A stretch of DNA of 5,631 bases from Desulfobacterales bacterium. GTDB lineage: Bacteria > Desulfobacterota > DSM-4660 > Desulfatiglandales > B25-G16. Under the pieces are notes generated by a model, which had not been told where the DNA came from, ran no database searches, and was given only the letters and a program-made list of their open reading frames with translations. A program made the position numbers and the translations under genes. The stretch is taken from contig JABXJY010000181.1 of assembly GCA_013375385.1 (NCBI GenBank), positions 1 through 5,631 on the forward strand, read 5' to 3'. This document shows, one piece after another, positions 1-5,631 of the stretch (position 1 is the stretch's first letter; each line of letters begins with the position of its first letter).

Positions 1-916
1 GAAAGGCCTTCTCGAATTCATGTATGGCTGTGAACCCTGTACAGTGACAAGGTACAATTATCTCAGGATTAAATTTTTTCATTTCTTCAATGGTCCTTTT
101 TGTAACATGCTCACCATCAGGACCGGTTAAGTGAAAGCCACCCATGATACAGAATATCTTTTCTACACCGGCGATCTTCTGAGCATGCCGAACCGTATTT
201 ATTATCCCCGCATGAGCACACCCGCTGATAACTACGAGTCCCTTATTTTTGATATCCAAGGCAATGCCTTTATCATCCATGATGAGATCTTTATGATTCT
301 CCCCGCCTTGCTCATAATAGGCTGTGGGCATTCCTTTTTCGAAATCAGTAATCCGAGGGATTTCGCCCAGAGCCAGGACATAATCAGAAGCAAGCAAGAC
401 AGGAGACCGCCCGTCAATCACCTCATTTTCGGTTTCCTCAATTATACCCTTTTTGAGACCGGGAATGGGAACCTTTTTTCCGTCGGGTAACGTGCGAAAA
501 CGAGTACTTATAAAGGCGTCAGGATGAACAACAACGGGGCGAGGTTTTCTTGACAACGGGCTCAACACTTCGACGATAGCCCCAACGTGATCATGATGCC
601 CGTGGGAAATCACAAAGGCCTCGATCTTATCTAAATCTATCTCAAGAACCTTTAGGTTGTAGGGAACACCTATTCTGGAAATACCGAAATCCATAAGGAT
701 GGTATGGGGTTCTGAATTCGCGAACACCTCTAACAAAACACTAAAGCCATGTTCGGCCAGGACAGGGGGCATTCGTACATTTCTTCTGACAACAGGAGCC
801 CTCTTCACCCTGTCACTGGAAGGCAGAAGTACGTCAACATAGTTATCGATAATTGTAGTAATTGTTGCCCCATTTGCCATTTTAAGTTTCATACTTTGTT
901 GAGTTTTACCAGCCAC
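1..916 (-). CDS. MBL-fold metallo-hydrolase, DHPS-like group (COG1237 type), 3' end cut by the window edge
   Basis: About 305 residues are visible before the left edge cuts the C-terminus; the frame is open throughout. The metallo-beta-lactamase metal motif HxHxDH is present (SHGHHDHVG; H105, H107, D109, H110, counting from the GTG). Further motifs are SGCAHAG (C233, H235), MGGFHL (H262) and PCHCTG (H291). This set is typical of proteins named 7,8-dihydropterin-6-methyl-4-(beta-D-ribofuranosyl)-aminobenzene-5'-phosphate synthase, a methanopterin-related activity known from a methanogen. Most bacterial members are uncharacterised, so the name should not be taken as function. No signal peptide is seen, so it is probably cytoplasmic. 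In the family the CHCTG motif lies near the C-terminus, so probably only a few tens of residues are missing. It is last in the visible operon, about 37 nt after livF. The start is uncertain: GTG at 916 has a GGTGA site 7 nt upstream, while ATG at 892 and ATG at 880 have no good site. Fold and family are confident; substrate is unknown. Confidence 0.88.
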   Translation of the reverse strand, partial: MAGKTQQSMKLKMANGATITTIIDNYVDVLLPSSDRVKRAPVVRRNVRMPPVLAEHGFSVLLEVFANSEPHTILMDFGISRIGVPYNLKVLEIDLDKIEAFVISHGHHDHVGAIVEVLSPLSRKPRPVVVHPDAFISTRFRTLPDGKKVPIPGLKKGIIEETENEVIDGRSPVLLASDYVLALGEIPRITDFEKGMPTAYYEQGGENHKDLIMDDKGIALDIKNKGLVVISGCAHAGIINTVRHAQKIAGVEKIFCIMGGFHLTGPDGEHVTKRTIEEMKKFNPEIIVPCHCTGFTAIHEFEKAF

Positions 917-923
917 TTTTTGT

Positions 924-928
924 TCACC
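924..928 (-). promoter_or_regulatory. Shine-Dalgarno site deciding the MBL gene start
   Basis: On the minus strand GGTGA lies 7 nt before a GTG codon (914-916) in frame with the MBL gene. It sits in the livF-MBL gap. The later in-frame ATG codons at 890-892 and 878-880 lack a purine-rich site at the usual distance. This favours the GTG start but does not prove it. Confidence 0.5.
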
Positions 929-953
929 CGGTTTTATGGAAGGGGCAGTAAGA

Positions 954-1670
954 CTAAATCCCAAGATAGACCTCTCTTATATCAGATGAACCTTTTATTT
1001 CATCCGCAGTTCCTTCGGCTTTTATCTGGCCTTCATGCATGATGTAAACATAGTCTGCGGCATTGAGTGAGGCCTCAACGTTTTGCTCCACTAAGAGTAT
1101 TGTTAAGCCTACTTCAGCTTGTAATTTTTCAATCGTCTCAAAAACTTCTCCTACAAGTATTGGTGCCAATCCCTGACTCGGCTCATCAAGCATCATAAGT
1201 TTCGGCTTTGTCATCAGTGCCCGGGCTATAGTCAGCATCTGCTGCTGCCCTCCACTCAATGTGCCGGCTCCTTGCCTATCTCTTTCCTTTAGAATAGGGA
1301 ATAAAGAATAAACAAGCTCAAGGGAATCATTTATGTTTTGACCGGCCTCCTTGCGATAGGCCCCCATTATTAAATTCTCATGGACATTCATGCCGCCAAA
1401 TAGATGCTTTCCCTCCGGAGCCAGGGTGAGGCCCAAGTCAACTTTTTTATGGGTTGGAAGATAGGTGACCTCTTCATCTTCATACATAATTTTCCCGCCC
1501 CAAGGCTCTACAGAACCCAACACAGTCAAAAGGAGAGTTGATTTTCCAACCCCATTGGGGCCAAGTAGAGATGTTATGGAACCTTTCTTGACCTCCAGGC
1601 TTGGTTTCCACAATACCTGCATTGGTCCATAGCCAGATTCTAGATTCTCGACGCTTAACATGCTATTCAT
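954..1670 (-). CDS. livF: Branched-chain amino acid type ABC transporter ATP-binding protein LivF
   Basis: This 238-residue cytoplasmic ATPase subunit pairs with LivG to power import. Walker A is GPNGVGKST (37-45). The LivF-type Q-loop region is LAPEGKHLF (83-91), with Glu where most ABC proteins have Gln. The ABC signature is LSGGQQQML (138-146). Walker B plus D-loop is LMMLDEPSQGLAP (158-170, catalytic E163). The switch segment is LVEQN, with Gln in place of the usual His. The Glu, the Gln and the length are all normal for LivF. The open frame extends to 1745, but those 25 extra codons lie inside livG and match nothing in the family. ATG at 1670 overlaps the livG stop (ATGAATAG) and has AAGGG about 10 nt upstream. 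ATG at 1661, giving MLSVENLE, is an equally credible start. Overlap with livG suggests translational coupling. The ligand of the system is not determined by this subunit. Confidence 0.95.
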   Translation of the reverse strand: MNSMLSVENLESGYGPMQVLWKPSLEVKKGSITSLLGPNGVGKSTLLLTVLGSVEPWGGKIMYEDEEVTYLPTHKKVDLGLTLAPEGKHLFGGMNVHENLIMGAYRKEAGQNINDSLELVYSLFPILKERDRQGAGTLSGGQQQMLTIARALMTKPKLMMLDEPSQGLAPILVGEVFETIEKLQAEVGLTILLVEQNVEASLNAADYVYIMHEGQIKAEGTADEIKGSSDIREVYLGI

Positions 1671-2451
1671 CCCAATCTTTCCCTTCTTTCCAAACTTCAG
1701 ATCGCCATTTGGATTTATCCGTAGGATGCCCCAAATAAACCTCAACCACTCTTGGATCAGTCAAGGCTTCTTCTGTTTTGGCATCGATTAGTTTCGCGCC
1801 TTGATTCATTACCATTACTCTCTCGGCCAATCCAGCAACTGCCCTCATGATGTGCTCGACCATAGACACTATGGCTATATTTTCTTCATCTTTTATCCTT
1901 TTGAGGAACTTAACCATATCGTCAATATCCTTGGGATTCATGCCTGCCATAGCCTCATCCATCAGCAGGAGCTTTGGTCTCATTGCCAGGGCCCTGGCAA
2001 TCTCCATCATCTTTTTTTCAACCGGGGTTAGGGTTCCAGCTTCTTTGTCTTTATGAGGCTCAAGGCCAACAAGCTCAATATACCGGTCGGCAATCTCCAG
2101 GGAGTCATCCACGCTGACTTTATCTGCCAATGTGCCAAACATGGCGCCAATCGCTACATTTTCCCTCACACTTGCCGAGCCAAAAGGTCTGGGAATCTGA
2201 AAGGTTCTCCCCAGCCCAAGGGGTGCCCTTTTGTATGCAGGCAATCGGGTGATATTTTTTCCGTCAAAGAAGACCTTTCCTTCTTCTGGGGGATAAACTC
2301 CGTTGATAACGTTAAAAAGGGTGGTTTTCCCGCTCCCGTTGGGGCCCACTATTCCGATCAACTCGCCTGCTTGGATTTCAAGGCTTACCTTATCTACTGC
2401 TACCAAACCCCCAAAGCGTTTTGTTACATTCTCAAGCTTTAATAACGGCAT
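1663..2451 (-). CDS. livG: Branched-chain amino acid type ABC transporter ATP-binding protein LivG, with degenerate signature loop
   Basis: This 262-residue protein is the second cytoplasmic ATPase of the importer. Walker A is GPNGSGKTT (36-44). The Q-loop is GRTFQIPRPF (Q85), the usual LivG form. Walker B is LLLMDEAMAGMNP (161-173, catalytic E166), and the switch His is in MVEHIMRAV (H200). The C-terminal DPRVVEVYLG (232-241) matches the LivG family BCA_ABC_TP_C tail. The oddity is the signature loop: where LSGGQ or LSYGQ is expected there is LTPVEKKMMEIARALA (141-156), so the Ser-Gly-Gly core is absent. Similar loops (for example LTLxxRKRLELARAL) occur in a recognised subset of LivG proteins, so this is probably functional variation, not decay. 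A charged tail of about 20 residues follows the conserved end. The ATG start lies 9 nt after the livM stop, and its AGGT ribosome site overlaps that stop codon. Confidence 0.95.
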   Translation of the reverse strand: MPLLKLENVTKRFGGLVAVDKVSLEIQAGELIGIVGPNGSGKTTLFNVINGVYPPEEGKVFFDGKNITRLPAYKRAPLGLGRTFQIPRPFGSASVRENVAIGAMFGTLADKVSVDDSLEIADRYIELVGLEPHKDKEAGTLTPVEKKMMEIARALAMRPKLLLMDEAMAGMNPKDIDDMVKFLKRIKDEENIAIVSMVEHIMRAVAGLAERVMVMNQGAKLIDAKTEEALTDPRVVEVYLGHPTDKSKWRSEVWKEGKDWDE

Positions 2452-2460
2452 GAGTATTAC

Positions 2461-3462
2461 CTATTCGATAAACATTTCCAGTTGTGTGCCCTTTAATCTC
2501 CTCTTCAGTAGGCCTACAACCCCTTCTGGTGCTGCCACAATGATGATAATAATGATGGGCGCGAATATGAGGAGTTGAAATCCTGGCATGATGACCGCAA
2601 GCCAATATTTAGATAGTCCATAGATAAGTCCCCCTATTACTGGTCCCAAGAGGGTGCCTGCGCCGCCAAGCAGAACCACTACTATGCACTCCACTGTGTA
2701 ATGTATTACAAACACATCGCCCGGGTATACATGGCCGAGCTTCAACCCCCAGGCCATAGCCCCAACACCGGCCCCGAGTAAGCCACTGGTTAAAAAGGCA
2801 ATTGTTTTGTACTTGGTTGTGTTGATGCCCATGACCTTGGCTGCATCCTCATCTTCTCTTACTGCAGTCAAGGCATAGCCAATTTTGCTCCTCATATAAT
2901 GCATATTCAAAAAGGCAGCTAAGGCAGCTATAATAAAGACTGAAAAATCGGCCCAGAATGTGGTCAATTGGTTAACTGTCTCCTTTCCAAAGGCCTGCAT
3001 TAGCGCCCCGAAGAATATCATACCTTCAGAGCCGCCCCAAATTTTTGCTCCCTCTATAAAATACCTGAGTCCCTCATTTATGCCTATACAGGCAATGGCA
3101 AAATAGGCCCCCCTGAGTCTTAAGGCGATAAAGGCTTCAAGAAGTGCCGACAAAGATGCAAGGAAGAGGGCAAGAATGAGCCCTATCACTAAGATACCAA
3201 TACCAAGCCATTCAAACTGAGAGAAGTACGATATCCCTAATGACATTCCATACGTGCCTAGGGCTATGAAGGTTACATAGCCAAAATCCACATAGCCTGT
3301 CATCCCCATAAATATATTCCAGGATTGCCCCAGGGCACAATAAAAGGCAAGCAATGCCACCATCTGCCACATACCTGGCATAAAGAAGCCGATTATAAAC
3401 ATAATGAGGTATGCAGCAAACACAGGAATGAGCGGATAATACTTAGATATAGTGTTCTTCAC
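2461..3462 (-). CDS. livM: Branched-chain amino acid type ABC transporter permease LivM
   Basis: This 333-residue polytopic inner-membrane protein forms half of the import channel with LivH. Many hydrophobic segments run along its length. Family landmarks are the GYVDFGYVTFIALGTYG stretch (56-72; GxxDFG-like motif), LRLRGAYFAIA (114-124), and the cytoplasmic ATPase-coupling loop AVREDEDAAKVMGIN (200-214). VVVLLGGAGTLLGPVIGG (261-278) is the usual penultimate segment. A hydrophobic isoleucine run (303-308) sits in the last helix before APEGVVGLLKRR (311-322), a typical LivM ending. The start is a GTG at 3460-3462 that directly abuts the livH TAA with no spacer. A GGGGA site about 5 nt upstream lies within the end of livH, which points to coupled translation. 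No in-frame ATG lies before residue 21, which would cut the first helix, so GTG is the sensible start. Confidence 0.94.
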   Translation of the reverse strand: MKNTISKYYPLIPVFAAYLIMFIIGFFMPGMWQMVALLAFYCALGQSWNIFMGMTGYVDFGYVTFIALGTYGMSLGISYFSQFEWLGIGILVIGLILALFLASLSALLEAFIALRLRGAYFAIACIGINEGLRYFIEGAKIWGGSEGMIFFGALMQAFGKETVNQLTTFWADFSVFIIAALAAFLNMHYMRSKIGYALTAVREDEDAAKVMGINTTKYKTIAFLTSGLLGAGVGAMAWGLKLGHVYPGDVFVIHYTVECIVVVLLGGAGTLLGPVIGGLIYGLSKYWLAVIMPGFQLLIFAPIIIIIIVAAPEGVVGLLKRRLKGTQLEMFIE

Positions 3463-4347
3463 TTACTTCCCCAAAAGTCCAGTAGGTTTTACTAATAAAA
3501 GAAAAAACAGCATCCAAAAGGCCAAAGATACTGTCAAAGGGAAAGGTGCTACTCCCGGTATCAGGGCAAATAAGGTGTAAGCACCATTCTCTATAAGGCC
3601 AAATATCAACCCGGCGAAAAAGGCACCATACGGGGAGGTAAGACCACCCAGAACAGCTATGACAAAGGCCTTCAGTGTATAGCCCCCGCCCATGTAAGGG
3701 TTAATACCCACCGGAATAAACATGGTAAGCAAGACCCCGCTCATCACGGTTAAGCCAATCCCAATGGCAAAGCTCAGGGCATAGATCCAACCTACATTGA
3801 CCCCACATACCGTGGCCCCTTCGTTATCCTCAATAACGGCCCTTATTGCGGTTCCTAACCTTGTTTTGCTAAACCAGAAATATAGAAATAAGGCGATAAC
3901 TATGCTGCCGATAAATGCATAGACTTTGCTCATAGGTATAGTGGTTATAGGCAGGGTTATCCTGCCTACACCCCAATTATAGCCCCTGAAATCGGCGCCA
4001 AAAATAAGCTTGGCAATCTCCTCCAGAAGGATGCCCATAGCAAAGGTGGCAAGAAGTGAGGTAAGCTCCGGGGCCCTGATTAATCTCCGCATCACGGTGT
4101 AGAAGAAGAAAAATCCTAATGCCATACCTAGAATCAGGGCTACTGGAATAGATACCACTGGAGATAGGCCCAGGGTGGTGAACATGGTCAGTGTCACAAA
4201 TGCTCCAACCATGATAAATTGACCGTGTCCCACATTAACCACATTGATAACACCGAATATCAGGCTCAACCCCATTGTAGCCAGTCCATAGACACCACCA
4301 AGGAGCAGCCCATGGGTCAAATTTCCTGCCAACAGTGTAAAGATCAT
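3463..4347 (-). CDS. livH: Branched-chain amino acid type ABC transporter permease LivH
   Basis: This 294-residue polytopic inner-membrane protein has the usual LivH length. Near the N-terminus it has LSLIFGVINVVNVGHGQF (28-44), equivalent to the family's LIFGVMxxINFAHG motif. The ATPase-coupling loop is TRLGTAIRAVIEDNEGA (162-178), followed by CGVNV. The segment KAFVIAVLGGLTSPYGAFF (226-244), then GLIENG, is the conserved late helix. The C-terminus VKPTGLLGK is also typical (RPxGLFG in relatives). Start ATG at 4345-4347 has a GAGGA site about 4 nt upstream. It is the first gene after the hairpin that separates the permease/ATPase block from the binding-protein gene, and it abuts livM. It should form the LivH-LivM channel; no residue here fixes the ligand. 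Confidence 0.95.
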   Translation of the reverse strand: MIFTLLAGNLTHGLLLGGVYGLATMGLSLIFGVINVVNVGHGQFIMVGAFVTLTMFTTLGLSPVVSIPVALILGMALGFFFFYTVMRRLIRAPELTSLLATFAMGILLEEIAKLIFGADFRGYNWGVGRITLPITTIPMSKVYAFIGSIVIALFLYFWFSKTRLGTAIRAVIEDNEGATVCGVNVGWIYALSFAIGIGLTVMSGVLLTMFIPVGINPYMGGGYTLKAFVIAVLGGLTSPYGAFFAGLIFGLIENGAYTLFALIPGVAPFPLTVSLAFWMLFFLLLVKPTGLLGK

Positions 4348-4382
4348 GCTTTCCTCGTTTGCCGTGTAAGAGCTTGAGATAC

Positions 4383-4431
4383 AAAATCTCCTCCCCTAAT
4401 AATAAGCTTCTCATTTAGGGGAGGAGATTTT
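4383..4431 (-). terminator. Perfect 17-bp hairpin between the binding-protein gene and livH; probable leaky terminator or mRNA-stabilising stem
   Basis: Arms at 4383-4399 and 4415-4431 are exact inverted repeats (AAAATCTCCTCCCCTAA against its complement) around a 15-nt loop (4400-4414). On the minus-strand transcript the stem begins 19 nt after the binding-protein stop codon and ends in TTTT, followed by GTAT. The A-run on one side and T-run on the other give a terminator shape on either strand. The downstream genes plainly belong to the same system, so full termination is unlikely. Partial termination, or 3' protection of the binding-protein message, would give excess binding protein over permease, as is commonly described for transporter operons. 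No competing anti-terminator stem was evident by eye. Confidence 0.72.
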
Positions 4432-4450
4432 AATATGTTGGTATGCTTTA

Positions 4451-5631
4451 CTAGAACTTGGGCTTCGGATAGATAAGCTTGCCCGTCGCTGCCTCTAGAG
4501 GCCAGACAATAACCCTTTTGCCATCCTGCCACTGCATGTCTACCATAGAGTGACCTATCTGCATCCCTGTTGCGTCATCAACATCCCACCCTCCATAGAA
4601 GGACATGAACTTTAGTTTGCCAAGGGCAGCCCTTAGTTTATCCTGGTCAACAGAATTGATATTCTCTACAGCTCTTACATAGGCCAAAACCTGGGCTCCA
4701 GCCTCTGCGGCGTGATAATCGGGTATCATATCTTTCCGCAGTGCCTTTTTGAAAAGACTTACGAATTCATCTTGACTTGGGCCAATCCAATCCAGGCCGA
4801 CCTTCATGGCTCCTTCAGGGGAAAATGTTACACCGTATTCCCAGTGTGAGGGCCCCATCACACCTTCTGCTATGCGACCGCCCAGGGCTTTGTAGTAGGC
4901 AGGCAAGGTTGCGGATGCCACCAGTGATAACCCCTTGACGTTTATGTCCAGGTCGGACATCTGTCGGGCAAAAAGCTGACCATCCTCGTAATGGCCACCG
5001 CCAATCACTATATCTGGCTTCCTCACTTTCATATCCGAGAGCAAAGGTGTCAAATCAGTCACACCTTTAGGATAGGTCCTCTTAAAAACGATCTTTTTCC
5101 CAAGTTTCTTGGCATGCTTTTCCGCACCAGCCATGGTCATCCGGGCGAATTCTGAGTCCTCATAAGCCAATGCGACCTTTTTGGCTTGAGGGTCAAAATG
5201 GTCAAACATGTCAAGGGTTCCCACATGATACTTGCTTCCGGGTCCTATGGTTTGCACGATATACTGAAATCCCTGCTGGAAGATTCGGTCGCTGGCACCG
5301 CCGTGATCCATATAGAGCATGTTATATCTTTCAGCCACAGGGGCCCCGGCAAGAGTGAGCCCCGAGCTATATGCAGAGAAAACAACGTTTACTTTATCAA
5401 CAGTTATCAGCCGCGCGATAAGGCTTGTTACAGGCTCTTTCTTGGACTCACAATCATAGTACTTATACTCAAGAGGAATTCTCTTCCCGCCTACCAAAAC
5501 ACCACCATAGACATTGTTTACCCAATCGATACATGCCTTTATTCCCCCAATGGCCTGTTCCCCTGCCTTTGCATATTTACCTGAAAGGCAAGCTGGATGG
5601 CCGATGACAATTTTTGTTGCTGCTAAGGAAT
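4451..5631 (-). CDS. ABC transporter substrate-binding protein, type I periplasmic fold (LivJ/LivK-like), 5' end cut by the window edge
   Basis: 392 residues are visible; the frame stays open to the right edge, so the start and presumably the signal peptide lie outside. A TTG at 5495-5497 is internal, because family sequence continues upstream of it: TKIVIGHPACLSGKYAKAGE near the visible N-terminus is the first strand and loop of the fold (compare IGxxxPLTG in relatives). Landmarks, numbered from the edge, are YSSGLTLAGAPVAE (87-100), the expected ligand-contact Ser region; MDHGGASDRIF (107-117); ALAYEDSEFARMT (153-165), the hinge and second-lobe segment; and PDIVIGGGHYEDG (205-217). It matches the Peripla_BP_6 type. 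It should bind the ligand in the periplasm, or be lipid-anchored if Gram-positive, and deliver it to LivH/LivM. It has three cysteines, all in the N-terminal part (C14, C33, C60). The ligand is unknown: HAAT binding proteins diverge widely and this one cannot safely be called leucine-specific. Confidence 0.92.
   Translation of the reverse strand, partial: SLAATKIVIGHPACLSGKYAKAGEQAIGGIKACIDWVNNVYGGVLVGGKRIPLEYKYYDCESKKEPVTSLIARLITVDKVNVVFSAYSSGLTLAGAPVAERYNMLYMDHGGASDRIFQQGFQYIVQTIGPGSKYHVGTLDMFDHFDPQAKKVALAYEDSEFARMTMAGAEKHAKKLGKKIVFKRTYPKGVTDLTPLLSDMKVRKPDIVIGGGHYEDGQLFARQMSDLDINVKGLSLVASATLPAYYKALGGRIAEGVMGPSHWEYGVTFSPEGAMKVGLDWIGPSQDEFVSLFKKALRKDMIPDYHAAEAGAQVLAYVRAVENINSVDQDKLRAALGKLKFMSFYGGWDVDDATGMQIGHSMVDMQWQDGKRVIVWPLEAATGKLIYPKPKF

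Noticed and set aside
131..490. Plus-strand open frame of 119 codons
   Set aside because: It lies wholly inside the MBL gene, whose minus-strand translation carries clear family motifs over the same bases. The plus-strand product shows no recognisable domain.
749..1042. Plus-strand open frame of 97 codons spanning the MBL 5' end and livF 3' end
   Set aside because: Composition is low in sense, with many Ser, His and Cys residues and no motif. It is antisense to two well-supported genes and has no convincing ribosome site.
1671..1745. Longer livF start giving a 25-residue N-terminal extension
   Set aside because: The extension lies within livG coding sequence, does not resemble the LivF N-terminus and would create an 83-nt overlap; the ATG at 1670 or 1661 fits the family.
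2053..2442. Plus-strand open frame of 129 codons opposite livG
   Set aside because: It is a shadow of livG; its length follows from the livG codon pattern and no domain is visible.
2537..2565. Short ATT/ATC-like trinucleotide run in livM (isoleucine tract) as a possible unstable microsatellite
   Set aside because: The units are mixed (ATT, ATC and neighbours), the run is short, and a hydrophobic Ile stretch is ordinary in the last LivM helix.
4348..4382. Possible extra pairing between the hairpin loop (AAGCTT) and the livH leader as an anti-terminator
   Set aside because: Only about five bases can pair, too few to claim a switch.
4344..4532. Minus-strand 62-codon frame across the hairpin and the end of the binding-protein gene
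   Set aside because: It overlaps the binding-protein gene in another frame and reads through the hairpin arms; no family resemblance. It reaches livH only by chance.
5186..5584. Plus-strand open frame of 132 codons opposite the binding-protein gene
   Set aside because: It is antisense to strongly supported binding-protein sequence that continues to the window edge; no motif.

Overview
The window holds one co-directional gene cluster, read entirely from the minus strand. It encodes a hydrophobic/branched-chain amino acid type ABC importer (HAAT, or Liv, family) followed by a metallo-beta-lactamase-fold gene. In transcription order, from the right edge to the left, the genes are: a type I periplasmic substrate-binding protein (5' end outside the window), a perfect 17-bp hairpin, the LivH-type permease, the LivM-type permease, the LivG-type ATPase, the LivF-type ATPase, and an MBL-fold protein of the DHPS-like group (3' end outside the window).

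The genes are tightly packed. livH and livM abut with no spacer, livM and livG are 9 nt apart, livG and livF overlap by a few bases, and livF and the MBL gene are about 37 nt apart. The only real gap is the 103 nt between the binding-protein gene and livH, and it contains the hairpin. This looks like a single operon whose promoter lies beyond the right edge. The hairpin is well placed to lower permease/ATPase transcripts relative to the binding protein.

The binding protein would capture a ligand outside the inner membrane, LivH and LivM would form the channel, and LivG and LivF would power it. The ligand cannot be read from sequence: HAAT systems carry branched-chain and other amino acids, amides, urea and some aromatic or other small organic acids. 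The MBL protein has the zinc-binding HxHxDH motif and the SGCxH and CHCTG motifs of the 7,8-dihydropterin-6-methyl-4-(beta-D-ribofuranosyl)-aminobenzene-5'-phosphate synthase-like group. Its link to the transporter is unknown.

The gene style (mid GC, GTG starts, Shine-Dalgarno sites, a Liv cassette with a LivG of the degenerate-signature type) fits an anaerobic bacterium such as a Desulfobacterota (deltaproteobacterial) relative. This placement is a low-confidence impression. No RNA genes, mobile elements, CRISPR arrays or integration signs were seen. The plus strand carries no convincing gene. This is mostly an ordinary transport operon; the points worth a second look are the MBL gene at its tail, the intra-operon hairpin and the unusual LivG signature loop.
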